Source: Treponemataceae bacterium
GTDB taxonomy: Bacteria > Spirochaetota > Spirochaetia > Treponematales > Treponemataceae
Length of the DNA stretch: 50,926 nucleotides
NCBI GenBank assembly: GCA_024680915.1
Contig: JAILBN010000056.1
Coordinates: 1-50,926 of the forward strand
Direction: 5' to 3'
Below are positions 34,896 to 43,272 of the stretch, piece after piece. Position 1 is the first letter of the stretch. Every line of letters starts with the position of its first letter. The notes beneath the pieces were generated by a model, which searched no databases, had not been told where the DNA came from, and was given only the letters and a program-made list of their open reading frames with translations. A program made the position numbers and the translations under genes.

Positions 34896-36299
34896 TTATT
34901 TTGCGTATGTGGCGATGAATACACCAGCTGCAACTGCTGTACCGATAACACCAGAAACGTTTGGTCCCATAGCGTGCATCAAAAGGAAGTTACTTGGGTC
35001 ATACTCAAGTCCCACCTTGTTGGAAACACGGGCTGCCATAGGAACAGCAGATACACCGGCAGAACCGATGAGCGGGTTGATTTTCTCTTTGAGGAATACG
35101 TTCATCAGTTTGGCCATGAGGATACCACCTGCCGTAGCGATGGAGAAGGCGACAAGACCAAGAAGGATAACACCTGCAGAAGAACCGTTGAAGATCTTCT
35201 CTGGGGTCATCTGAGAACCTACACCAAGAGAAAGAAGGATTGATACGATGTTGAGAAGCTCGTTCTCCATAGTCTTTGAAAGGCGCTCAACGATACCGAC
35301 CTGCTTAACGAAGTTACCGAAGGCAAGCATACCGATAAGAGGAGCTGCCGGTGGAAGCAGGAGGATAGAAAGAAGAAGCAGAACGATTGGGAAAAGAATC
35401 TTCTCTGTTCTGGAAACATAGCGGAGCTGCTTCATCTTGATTTTGCGCTCTTTCTCTGTTGTAAGAGCCTTCATAATAGGTGGCTGGATCATAGGAACGA
35501 GAGCCATGTATGAATAGGCAGCAACAGCGATAACAGCCATCATCTCAGGAGCAAGCTTTGCCGAAACGTAAATCGAAGTAGGACCGTCAGCACCACCGAT
35601 AATAGCGATTGCTGAAGCCTGGAACATGTTGTACTCAACACCAGGGATAAGGTTCATAAGAGCGACACCAAGCAGTGTTGCGAATACACCCAGCTGAGCT
35701 GCGGCACCAAGAAGAGCCATCTTTGGGTTAGCGATAAGAGGACCGAAGTCTGTCATCGCACCGATACCCATGAAGATAAGCATTGGGAAGAACTCGTTTC
35801 CTACACCAGCAGAATAGATGATGTGGAGCATTCCGTCTGGACCTTTTCCAAGGCCTGCACCAGGGATGTTTACAAGAACAACACCGAATCCGATAGGGAT
35901 AAGAAGCATTGGCTCAAAGCCCTTTGAAACAGCAAGCCAGATGATGAGAAATCCGATCGCTATCATTATAAGCTTCTGCCAACCTGGGGCAGTATCAGCG
36001 AACTCAACTGCGCTTTCGACAGGCTCTGCCTCTTCCTCGGCAACATTCTCGCCGAAGATCATCTGATAAATACCAGTGTTCTTCCAAAGCTTCATAAGGA
36101 ATTCACCTGGTTTAATCTCAGGAACCTTCTCAGATCCCTTGATAATAGCGGTATTCATAGTGCTGAAAGAAGGATGCTCCTTTGTCTTTCCGTTATCAGC
36201 GAAGATATCGGTAACAAAAGAGAAAACCATAGTCACTGCAAGAAGTACCGCAATAACTTTAAGAGCTTCTTTGCTCTTTTTATTTTCCTGACCTAACAT
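34896..36299 (-). CDS. oadB: Oxaloacetate decarboxylase, sodium-pump beta subunit
   Basis: The membrane subunit decarboxylates carboxybiotin and exports Na+. The frame is open to a TTG at 36311, but the GGAG there serves as the ribosome site for the ATG at 36299 (467 residues). One N-terminal helix (about residues 15-34) and then roughly ten further helices follow. Conserved OadB segments are [53 protein letters not shown] and the C-terminal [14 protein letters not shown] with [18 protein letters not shown], which hold the Na+-binding Asp and Ser residues. A 60-residue periplasmic-like insert follows the first helix. It is last in the oadG-oadA-oadB operon. Confidence 0.95.
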   Translation of the reverse strand: MLGQENKKSKEALKVIAVLLAVTMVFSFVTDIFADNGKTKEHPSFSTMNTAIIKGSEKVPEIKPGEFLMKLWKNTGIYQMIFGENVAEEEAEPVESAVEFADTAPGWQKLIMIAIGFLIIWLAVSKGFEPMLLIPIGFGVVLVNIPGAGLGKGPDGMLHIIYSAGVGNEFFPMLIFMGIGAMTDFGPLIANPKMALLGAAAQLGVFATLLGVALMNLIPGVEYNMFQASAIAIIGGADGPTSIYVSAKLAPEMMAVIAVAAYSYMALVPMIQPPIMKALTTEKERKIKMKQLRYVSRTEKILFPIVLLLLSILLLPPAAPLIGMLAFGNFVKQVGIVERLSKTMENELLNIVSILLSLGVGSQMTPEKIFNGSSAGVILLGLVAFSIATAGGILMAKLMNVFLKEKINPLIGSAGVSAVPMAARVSNKVGLEYDPSNFLLMHAMGPNVSGVIGTAVAAGVFIATYAK

Positions 36300-36311
36300 C
36301 ATAAACTCCAA

Positions 36312-38357
36312 TTATTGAATCTCAGCAATTGCCTGACCAGCCTGGATTGAATCACCGGCATTAGCAAGGTAATGTACAGTTCCGTCAGCAGTTGCCTTTA
36401 CCTCAAGCTCCATCTTCATTGACTCAATCATGATGATTGTATCACCAGATTTAACTGAAGCACCTTCACTCATAAGGTTCTTAAGAAGAGTTCCGGCTAC
36501 AGGAGCATTGATGGAAGCACCATTTCCGCTTGCAGCAGCAGGAGCGCTTTCAGCAGGGGCTTCAGCAGCAGGAGCAGCAGCGGCAGCACCACCACCGATC
36601 GTAGCAAGAAGCTGACCTGCCTGGATTGAATCGCCCTGATTTACGCAGAAGTTGATAGTACCGTCAGCGGTAGCTTTAACCTCAAGCTCCATCTTCATTG
36701 ACTCAATCATCATTACAGTCTCACCGCTCTTGACATCTGAACCAGCGGCAGCGATCATCTTAAGAACAGTACCAGCTACAGGGGCCTTTATATCAGCACC
36801 AGTACCTGTTCCTGCAGCCTTAGGAGTAACCTTTGCAGCTCCTGCAGGACCGAAAGAAACTTTGTAGGCTGTTCCGTTTACGTTTACTGTCATCGTGTCC
36901 GCAGCAGGACCTGTGGTAACATTGTAGGCCGTTCCGTTTACGTTTACTGTGTAAGAACCGCCCTTTCCTGCACCAGCCTCAGCAACCTTGAAGGAATCAG
37001 AATTAACAGGACCATTTGCTCTTTCTTTGAAGAACTTAGGAGCCTTCTTGGGGAACATAGCGTATGTGAGGATATCCTCTGTAGAGCCATTTCCACCTGC
37101 AGCCTTAGCCTCTTCGACCATCTTATCCCATTCCATAGGAATCTCGTCAGCAGGACGGCAGGTCATAGGCTCTTTCATACCGCTCTTCTCAAGAGCGATC
37201 TTAACAAGATCCTTGTTAGGATCAGCAGGAAGCTTACCATATTTACCTGTAAGAAGTCCCTGGAACTCAGGAGTCATCATCTTGTAGCGGCCCTGGAGAA
37301 CGTTAAGGACAGCCTGAACACCGACAATCTGTGATGTAGGTGTAACAAGAGGAACATAACCAACATCCTTGTGAACAAGAGGAATCTCTTTAAGAACTTC
37401 ATCCATCTTGTCAGAAGCATTCTGCTCTTTAAGCTGATTCTCAAGGTTAGAAAGCATTCCGCCTGGAACCTGTGAAAGAAGGATCTGAGGCTTAACACCC
37501 TTAAGGGCTGACTCGAACTTAGCATATTTAGCGCGTACACCGCGGAAATAGTCAGAAATCTCAACAAGAGCCTTCATATCAAGGCCTGTATCATATTCTG
37601 TGCCACGGAAAATCTCTACGATAGATTCTGTAGGGCTGTGGGATGTGGTCATAGACATGGATGAGATGACTGTATCAAGCACATCTGCACCAGCTTCAGC
37701 AGCCTTAACAAGAGTTGCTACTGACATACCTGTTGTAGCATGGGTATGAATCTGAACAGGAATATCTACCTTAGCCTTGATAGCCTTAACGAGCTCATAG
37801 GCATCATACGGGCGGAGAAGACCGGACATATCCTTGATACAGATTGAATCTGCACCGAACTTAGCATACTCTGCGGCGAGAGCAGCATACTTCTCATTTG
37901 TATGATAAGGAGTAACTGCATAGGAAATAGCCATCTGAACGTGCTTGCCTGTTTTTTTAGCGGCGGTAGCAGCTCTCTGGAGGTTACGAGGATCGTTACA
38001 AGCATCGAAAATACGGAAAACACCGATACCGTTTGCAGCTGCAGTCTCAACGAACTTGTCCACTACATCGTCAGCATAGTGACGGTAACCGAGGAGGTTC
38101 TGACCTCTAAGAAGCATCATAATAGGTGTGTTGGGAAGAGCAGCGTGAAGCTTGCGGAGGCGCTCCCAAGGATCTTCGTTGAGGAAGCTGATACATGAAT
38201 CGTATGTGGCTCCACCCCAAGCTTCAAGGCTTTCATAGCCGATTTTATCAAGCATTGGACATGCAGGAAGCATATCTGCTGTTGTCATGCGTGTTGCATG
38301 AAGACTCTGGTGTGCATCACGAAGAACCAGGTCTGAAATCTTAACTTTCTTTGACAT
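36312..38357 (-). CDS. oadA: Oxaloacetate decarboxylase alpha subunit with two biotin-carrier domains
   Basis: The 681-residue protein transfers the carboxyl group of oxaloacetate to biotin. Residues about 5-270 are the carboxyltransferase barrel (LRDAHQSLHATRM, EAWGGATYD, LLRGQNLLGYRHY, RIFDACND, CIKDMSGLL, QIHTHATTGM), followed by the conserved carboxylase domain to about 450. A linker then carries two copies of a VNVNGTAY(N/K)V motif. Two biotinyl domains follow, each with ESMKMELEVKATADGT: biotinylated Lys555 (codon 36695-36693) and Lys648 (codon 36416-36414). The usual OadA has a single biotin domain at the C-terminus. An AGGA-type ribosome site precedes the ATG at 38357. Confidence 0.95.
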   Translation of the reverse strand: MSKKVKISDLVLRDAHQSLHATRMTTADMLPACPMLDKIGYESLEAWGGATYDSCISFLNEDPWERLRKLHAALPNTPIMMLLRGQNLLGYRHYADDVVDKFVETAAANGIGVFRIFDACNDPRNLQRAATAAKKTGKHVQMAISYAVTPYHTNEKYAALAAEYAKFGADSICIKDMSGLLRPYDAYELVKAIKAKVDIPVQIHTHATTGMSVATLVKAAEAGADVLDTVISSMSMTTSHSPTESIVEIFRGTEYDTGLDMKALVEISDYFRGVRAKYAKFESALKGVKPQILLSQVPGGMLSNLENQLKEQNASDKMDEVLKEIPLVHKDVGYVPLVTPTSQIVGVQAVLNVLQGRYKMMTPEFQGLLTGKYGKLPADPNKDLVKIALEKSGMKEPMTCRPADEIPMEWDKMVEEAKAAGGNGSTEDILTYAMFPKKAPKFFKERANGPVNSDSFKVAEAGAGKGGSYTVNVNGTAYNVTTGPAADTMTVNVNGTAYKVSFGPAGAAKVTPKAAGTGTGADIKAPVAGTVLKMIAAAGSDVKSGETVMMIESMKMELEVKATADGTINFCVNQGDSIQAGQLLATIGGGAAAAAPAAEAPAESAPAAASGNGASINAPVAGTLLKNLMSEGASVKSGDTIIMIESMKMELEVKATADGTVHYLANAGDSIQAGQAIAEIQ

Positions 38358-38372
38358 ATTTATCCTACCTAA

Positions 38373-38630
38373 TCAGAGTTTCTTTTCGCGGGCAGCGGCA
38401 GCAATAGCTGCAACTACAGCATTGTTGTTCTGAGCTTTTGCCACAGGTTTTGCGGCAGCTCCCTTTGCCTGTTCTTTATCCTTATCAAGCCCCAAAGCCT
38501 TGATTATCTTTGTTGAAATAGTAACAAAAATAATCATGATGATAAGGAAGCCGAATACGACGCCCATACCCAGCAGAGTAAGAAGCCCACTCTGACCGAG
38601 CATGTCTACTATTGTCATACCCTCGTTCAT
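38373..38630 (-). CDS. oadG: Oxaloacetate decarboxylase gamma subunit
   Basis: The 85-residue protein has an N-terminal membrane helix (LLTLLGMGVVFGFLIIMIIF, about residues 13-32), then an Ala/Lys-rich linker and a charged end. This matches OadG, which ties the alpha subunit to the membrane subunit and binds zinc through a histidine-rich end in some species; no His-rich tail is seen here. The ATG at 38630 is chosen because GGAGG lies five bases upstream; earlier in-frame ATGs lack a site. The gene leads the operon, 15 bases before oadA. Confidence 0.82.
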   Translation of the reverse strand: MNEGMTIVDMLGQSGLLTLLGMGVVFGFLIIMIIFVTISTKIIKALGLDKDKEQAKGAAAKPVAKAQNNNAVVAAIAAAAREKKL

Positions 38631-38718
38631 ATAATCCTCCATGTGCCGGACCAATACAAAAGGCTTTTAACACCATGAGATACAGATCAGGACACAACGT
38701 TTACATTAATAACGACAA

Positions 38719-38747
38719 GTATATAAAAAAAACAATGCTTGTTCAAG
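38719..38747 (-). promoter_or_regulatory. Promoter of the oad operon
   Basis: On the minus strand TTGAAC (38747-38742), a 17-base spacer and TATACT (38724-38719) lie about 90 bases ahead of the oadG ATG, leaving a leader of roughly 80 bases. Confidence 0.65.
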
Positions 38748-38932
38748 CAACATGAAAAAACTTGAAAAAGATAGAAAACAAAAGAATTATTTACAACCGA
38801 TATTTTTTGCACGAAAATCATTTCTGCAGATTGCCCGGCAGCCTCTTACCCCTGGTTATCGATGGATTGAACAAGAAAGCAAAGGAAATTACAGCAAGGA
38901 GAGAAAACAATACAACCTAAACAGGAAATGTG

Positions 38933-38941
38933 TGTTATAAT
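38933..38941 (+). promoter_or_regulatory. Extended -10 promoter of the YhhN gene
   Basis: TGTTATAAT gives a TGN extension joined to a perfect -10 box, 37 bases ahead of the ATG at 38979. No good -35 box is spaced correctly, as is usual for extended -10 promoters. The 348 bases between oadG and this gene hold only the two promoters. Confidence 0.55.
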
Positions 38942-38978
38942 AGATTTGCATGTATAACGCACACATCAAGGAGCTTTT

Positions 38979-39668
38979 ATGTCATTCTACCTTCTTTGCT
39001 TGCCTTTCTTCATCGTATCTGCAATCCACATCGCCACATGCTTTTTCCCTATGAACAGGTTATCAAAAATAACGAAAGTCCTGACAATGCCTCTCCTGGC
39101 GCTTGCAGTACTGCTTCTCAATGATGCTGGCAACAAATTATACCTTACATGTGCCCTTATCGCCGGTTGCTTCGGAGACTATTTCCTTCTCAGACCCGTC
39201 ACAAAGAAAAAATTTCTCCGGGGAGTCTTCTCCTTTTTCATAGGTCATGCTTTCTATCTTCTGATTCTAATACCTCTTTCCCGCTTCTGGCTGCTGCCTC
39301 CCTGGTGTGTCGTAATCATAGTGATCGTATACAGTTTTGTCGTATTCGGTATATACAACATACTGAAACGACCGAAAGGGATAAGAGGCTTCGCTGCTGT
39401 TGTCTATGCTTTTATGCTGCTGCTCATCAACTTCACATGTCTTTCAGCGATACTCACAGTTCTCTTTGATACTGGAAACGTAGCAGACATTTCCTTATCA
39501 GTATGGTTGATTTTTGCAGGTAACATGACTTTCCTTGTCTCTGACTCACTGCTTTCTATAACAATGTTCAAGGAGGACTTCAAGTTCTCAAGGGTCGCAG
39601 TCATGACAACCTATCTTGCGGCACAGTTTTTACTGGTCCTTGGTTTGATACAGAATACTGTTTCCTGA
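38979..39668 (+). CDS. YhhN-family membrane protein (lysoplasmalogenase-like)
   Basis: The 229-residue protein has about eight hydrophobic helices. It contains GCFGDYFLL near residue 62 and FAGNMTFLVSDSLL near 182-195, which fit the paired Asp motifs of the YhhN/TMEM86 family. Characterised members hydrolyse the vinyl-ether bond of lysoplasmalogens; Treponema species are reported to contain plasmalogens, so this activity is plausible, but many bacterial YhhN proteins are untested. AAGGAG precedes the ATG. It is monocistronic and in the same direction as the mutase gene. Confidence 0.78.
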   Translation: MSFYLLCLPFFIVSAIHIATCFFPMNRLSKITKVLTMPLLALAVLLLNDAGNKLYLTCALIAGCFGDYFLLRPVTKKKFLRGVFSFFIGHAFYLLILIPLSRFWLLPPWCVVIIVIVYSFVVFGIYNILKRPKGIRGFAAVVYAFMLLLINFTCLSAILTVLFDTGNVADISLSVWLIFAGNMTFLVSDSLLSITMFKEDFKFSRVAVMTTYLAAQFLLVLGLIQNTVS

Positions 39669-39697
39669 TTTTCTGACGAGAAGACAAGGGTTCCCCC

Positions 39698-39726
39698 TTC
39701 ACTCAGGTAACTTTAACTGTTATATT
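39698..39726 (+). promoter_or_regulatory. Promoter of the phosphohexomutase gene
   Basis: TTCACT (39698-39703), 17 bases, then TATATT (39721-39726) lie 36 bases ahead of the ATG at 39763. Confidence 0.5.
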
Positions 39727-39762
39727 TATTTTACGTGTTAATGATTTGTATAGGAGCTATAT

Positions 39763-41532
39763 ATGGATATGAATGAAATTATCTCACGGGCAAAAGCTTA
39801 CATTGCCGCAGAAAAAGACGAGAACTTCCGCAAGGAAGTTGAGGAACTTATCGAAGCCCCGGACAAAAACGCAGCCGAGCTTGAGGACAGGTTCTACCGC
39901 AACCTGGAATTCGGCACCGGCGGACTAAGAGGAGTCATCGGCGGCGGAACAAACCGAATGAACACATACGTGATCAACAATGCTACCCAGGGATTGGCAA
40001 ACTACATCAAGAAAGCCTTACCAGAGAAAGCAGCGGCAGGCAAGCTTTCTGCAGTCATAGCCTACGACTCCAGACGTTATTCAGACCTTTTTGCAGAGGC
40101 CACTGCCCTTATATTCGCCGCCAACGGTTTTAAGACCTACCTTTTCACAGGACTACGCCCTACCCCGGAGCTTTCCTTCGCTATCCGTACTCTGGGCTGC
40201 GACACAGGTGTTGTCGTAACTGCATCGCACAACCCGCCGCAGTACAACGGTTACAAGGCTTACTGGGGTGACGGTGCGCAAGTTATCGAGCCCCATGACG
40301 TAGGCATCATCAACGAAGTCAACTCTGTGTCCGAAGTAAAGACAATAAATAAGGATGAGGCAATAAAGGAAGGCAAGCTTATCCTTATAGACAAAGAGAT
40401 CGATGAGAAATACTGGGCCATGGTCAAGGAACAGCTTTTCCGTCCTGAGCTTATAAAGGAAAAGGCCAAGGAAGTGAAAATCGTCTACACTCCCCTTCAC
40501 GGAACAGGTGCCATGCATGTGGAGAAAGTGCTTTCAGACCTGGGTCTAAAGGTAATCACTGTTCCTGAGCAGAGAGAACCTGACGGAACCTTCCACACCG
40601 TTGAGAAGCCTAATCCAGAGGAAGCACCGGCCCTTAAGATGGCAGTGGAGCTTGCGAAGAAAGAGAAAGCTGACGTCGTAATGGCCACAGACCCTGACGC
40701 TGACCGTTTCGGAAGCGCGGTCCCAGGAAAAGACGGGGATTACGTGCTTATCTCCGGAAACCAGATGGGTGTGCTGCTTACTGACTATATCCTTCTTTCC
40801 CGCAAAGAGCTTGGCAAGATGCCTGCAGGTCCCGCTATGATCCGTTCCATAGTCACAAGCCCCATGGTAGACAATATCGCCAAGGACTACGGAGTCATGC
40901 TTTCTGAATGTCTTACAGGCTTCAAATGGATCGCCAACGACATGGCATCCTTTGAGAAATCCGGCAAGAACAATTACGTTTTCGGCTTTGAGGAAAGCTA
41001 TGGATATAATGTAGAGACAGCAGTCAGGGACAAAGACGGAGTATCAGCCTCCGCAATGTGCGCTGAGATGACTCTCTACTGGCGCTCAAAGGGCAAATCA
41101 CTTTTGGAGCGTCTTGAAGAGCTCTACATGAAATACGGCTATTTCAAGGACCTGTCCATCTCCAAGAATTTCCCTGGCTCTGCAGGAATCGACAAGATGA
41201 AGGGAATTATGGCAAGTCTCAGGGAGAAGGGACTTAAGACCTTGGGAGGAAAGACGGTTCTTAAAATCCGTGACGTTCAGGAAAGCGTAACCTACGATCC
41301 TGCCGCCCCGGACAAAAAGACAGCCATCTCTCTTCCAAAGAGCAATGTACTCCAGTTCTTCCTTGAGGGTGGAACGGTGGTCAGTGCAAGACCATCCGGA
41401 ACGGAGCCTAAAATCAAGTTCTATATCAACAGCAAGGTTGCCATAAGCAAGACCTTGGATGAAGCAAAAAAAGAAGCTGATATTCTTTGCGATGCAATAA
41501 ACAAAGAAATAAACAGTATCCTTGAAGCTTAA
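39763..41532 (+). CDS. Phosphoglucomutase/phosphomannomutase family (PGM2/PgcA-like)
   Basis: The 589-residue enzyme moves phosphate between C1 and C6 of hexose phosphates. The N-terminal GTGGLRGVIGGGTNRMN (about residues 51-67) is typical of the long PGM2/PgcA branch. TASHNPPQYNGYK (153-165) holds the phosphoserine Ser155, ATDPDADRFG (about 308-317) the Mg2+-binding loop, GFEESYGY the sugar-binding loop, and RPSGTEPKIKFY the phosphate-binding loop. All catalytic elements are intact and the length matches B. subtilis PgcA-type enzymes. Start: AGGAG six bases before the ATG. It supplies glucose-1-phosphate for polysaccharides or drains it to glycolysis. A strong terminator follows. Confidence 0.93.
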   Translation: MDMNEIISRAKAYIAAEKDENFRKEVEELIEAPDKNAAELEDRFYRNLEFGTGGLRGVIGGGTNRMNTYVINNATQGLANYIKKALPEKAAAGKLSAVIAYDSRRYSDLFAEATALIFAANGFKTYLFTGLRPTPELSFAIRTLGCDTGVVVTASHNPPQYNGYKAYWGDGAQVIEPHDVGIINEVNSVSEVKTINKDEAIKEGKLILIDKEIDEKYWAMVKEQLFRPELIKEKAKEVKIVYTPLHGTGAMHVEKVLSDLGLKVITVPEQREPDGTFHTVEKPNPEEAPALKMAVELAKKEKADVVMATDPDADRFGSAVPGKDGDYVLISGNQMGVLLTDYILLSRKELGKMPAGPAMIRSIVTSPMVDNIAKDYGVMLSECLTGFKWIANDMASFEKSGKNNYVFGFEESYGYNVETAVRDKDGVSASAMCAEMTLYWRSKGKSLLERLEELYMKYGYFKDLSISKNFPGSAGIDKMKGIMASLREKGLKTLGGKTVLKIRDVQESVTYDPAAPDKKTAISLPKSNVLQFFLEGGTVVSARPSGTEPKIKFYINSKVAISKTLDEAKKEADILCDAINKEINSILEA

Positions 41533-41565
41533 AAATCTGCTTACATATCGCGGATTATTTATGCA

Positions 41566-41621
41566 CCACAGGTAGCATAGAAAGCCTGATACCGGCTTTG
41601 CGTTACCTGTGGTTCTTTTTT
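41566..41621 (+). terminator. Terminator after the phosphohexomutase gene
   Basis: CCACAGGTA (41566-41574) pairs with TACCTGTGG (41604-41612), and an inner AAAGCC/GGCTTT pair extends the stem. TTCTTTTTT follows. It begins 34 bases after the stop. Confidence 0.9.
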
Positions 41622-41729
41622 GCAAAAGCTCCAAAAAATCCAAACTTTTCTAAAAAGGATATAGAAAAAAAACAAGGCATCTTTTATTATAAATCAATTC
41701 TAGCAAGACGTTTTTAACGAGGATGATTT

Positions 41730-42296
41730 TTGAAAAAGTTACGTAAAATAATCGAAGAATATAAAAAAGGAATGGTATACACTGCTATAGACACAGAGAC
41801 TACAGGCTTATCCCGTTATACAGAAAGAATAGTTGAGATAGGTGCAGTAAAATTCACGAAAGATGGAATAATAGGAGAATACAGCAAGCTCATATATCCA
41901 GAGAAGAAAGTTCCTCCCCAGATAATACAGATACATGGAATTTCAGACGAGATGCTGGATGGAAAACCACTTTTCAGGGATATAGCCCAGGACTTTGTCT
42001 CCTTCATTGAAGGGACAACCCTTATAGCCCATAACGCTCCTTTTGACATAGGATTCATAAACAAAGAACTTAATATCGCAGGCTTAGGGGAACTTACGAA
42101 TACTAAATTCTCAATAGACACGCTTATCCTCTCAAGAAAAGTTTTTCCTGAATCAAGGAAACATACATTACAATTTCTTGCTGAATCATTGCAGATTCCA
42201 AAAGGAACGGCTCATAGAGCAACAGATGACGCCAGGGTTTGTATGGAATTATTCCATAAATGCATTATCCACGCGGAGCAACCGCCGGGTCGATAA
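41730..42296 (+). CDS. DnaQ-like DEDDh 3'-5' exonuclease
   Basis: The 188-residue protein is a stand-alone DEDDh exonuclease: Exo I AIDTETTG (Asp21, Glu23), Exo II AHNAPFDIGF (near 97-106), Exo III HRATDDARV (near 162-170, with the His and Asp of DEDDh). It also has QIHGISDEML of the DnaQ/PolC-epsilon group. It could be the proofreading subunit of DNA polymerase III or an independent repair exonuclease. The start is a TTG at 41730, with GAGGA upstream; the nearby ATG at 41723 is out of frame. Its last 32 bases overlap the convergent LysM gene. Confidence 0.9.
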   Translation: MKKLRKIIEEYKKGMVYTAIDTETTGLSRYTERIVEIGAVKFTKDGIIGEYSKLIYPEKKVPPQIIQIHGISDEMLDGKPLFRDIAQDFVSFIEGTTLIAHNAPFDIGFINKELNIAGLGELTNTKFSIDTLILSRKVFPESRKHTLQFLAESLQIPKGTAHRATDDARVCMELFHKCIIHAEQPPGR

Positions 42297-43155
42297 CCTT
42301 TCCGTTTTTATAGACCATCAGACTGATCTGATATTTTTGGCTTAAAGAATCATAACCGACGGAACCAATCTTATCGCCACTCTTAAGTGCAGTACCCAGG
42401 GATACTGACACTGTATCCAATCCACAATATACATAGATATATCCTGAAGAAGATTTGACGAAAACAACATTTCCGAAACCTCTGTAAAAGCCACTATAGG
42501 TTACAGTTCCTTCTTTTATGGCAACGACAGGCTCGTTCTTTCCACTGGTGATAGAAACACCGGAAATCTTTCCTGAAACATAGGTGACATCCTCAGCTTT
42601 CACCGGCCATACCAGATTAATATTGCCCTTCTTATTACTGTCATATTTGCGTGGATCTTCCTTTACTGAAAGTAAGACTTCTTCCGCTTCTTCAGTCTCC
42701 GTCGAAGCAGTTTTTTCAGAGGCAGGAACTTTTATCACTATACCATATTTCAGAACGACAGTGGCATCAAAGTCGTTGATTTTCTTAAGCTCATCAACAG
42801 TAATATTGTTTGCTCTGGCAATACTATAAAAGGTATCACCCGCTTGTACTTCATACTCTTCATAGGCTGAAGAGCTTGCGGATGTAAGCGTAGAAGAGGA
42901 TGAGGTCACGGCTTTCACCGGTTCGGCGGTATCATCCGCGGCAGAAACTTTCAGCACCTGCCCTACCTTCAAAATACTTGTATCACTTAATCCGTTCAAC
43001 TGGCGGAGCTCATTGACAGAAATACCATATTGCCTGCTTATGGAAAAAAGGGTCTCTCCCTTCTGTACGGTATGAGCTTTCTGCTCACCGAAGGCAAATA
43101 CTGCCAGGCTCAAAAAGGCAGCAATCATTATAAAACGGATGACTGAAACTTTCAT
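42265..43155 (-). CDS. Secreted protein: two LysM domains and a degenerate M23 (LytM) domain
   Basis: The 296-residue protein has a signal peptide (about residues 1-24, ending AVFAFGEQ). Two LysM peptidoglycan-binding domains follow (about 28-71 and 98-145, each starting with a V-Q-(K/A)-G-(E/D)-T pattern). Residues about 178-296 keep the M23 scaffold (EGTVTYSGFYRGFGNVVFVK, LKSGDKIGSVGY), but the zinc ligands are gone: the first His/Asp pair is missing (GVSITSGKN) and the HxH element reads YQISLMV. It is therefore probably a non-hydrolytic activator in the style of EnvC or NlpD. A promoter-like TTGACG lies upstream near 43225 on the minus strand, though its -10 box is unclear. Confidence 0.85.
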   Translation of the reverse strand: MKVSVIRFIMIAAFLSLAVFAFGEQKAHTVQKGETLFSISRQYGISVNELRQLNGLSDTSILKVGQVLKVSAADDTAEPVKAVTSSSSTLTSASSSAYEEYEVQAGDTFYSIARANNITVDELKKINDFDATVVLKYGIVIKVPASEKTASTETEEAEEVLLSVKEDPRKYDSNKKGNINLVWPVKAEDVTYVSGKISGVSITSGKNEPVVAIKEGTVTYSGFYRGFGNVVFVKSSSGYIYVYCGLDTVSVSLGTALKSGDKIGSVGYDSLSQKYQISLMVYKNGKVIDPAVAPRG

Positions 43156-43272
43156 ATTTCAACTTATCGGTATGTTTCTCGCCCGATATGAGAGGGAAAT
43201 ATGCTAGTTAATACTTTTCAAGCGTCAATATAAGGTTAAGGAGCGGACGACCGCCCCACGCCCGCACATAGG

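Noticed and set aside
38752-38940. 62-codon plus-strand ORF between oadG and the YhhN gene
   Set aside because: It has no ribosome site, its product resembles nothing, and it overlaps two promoter regions.
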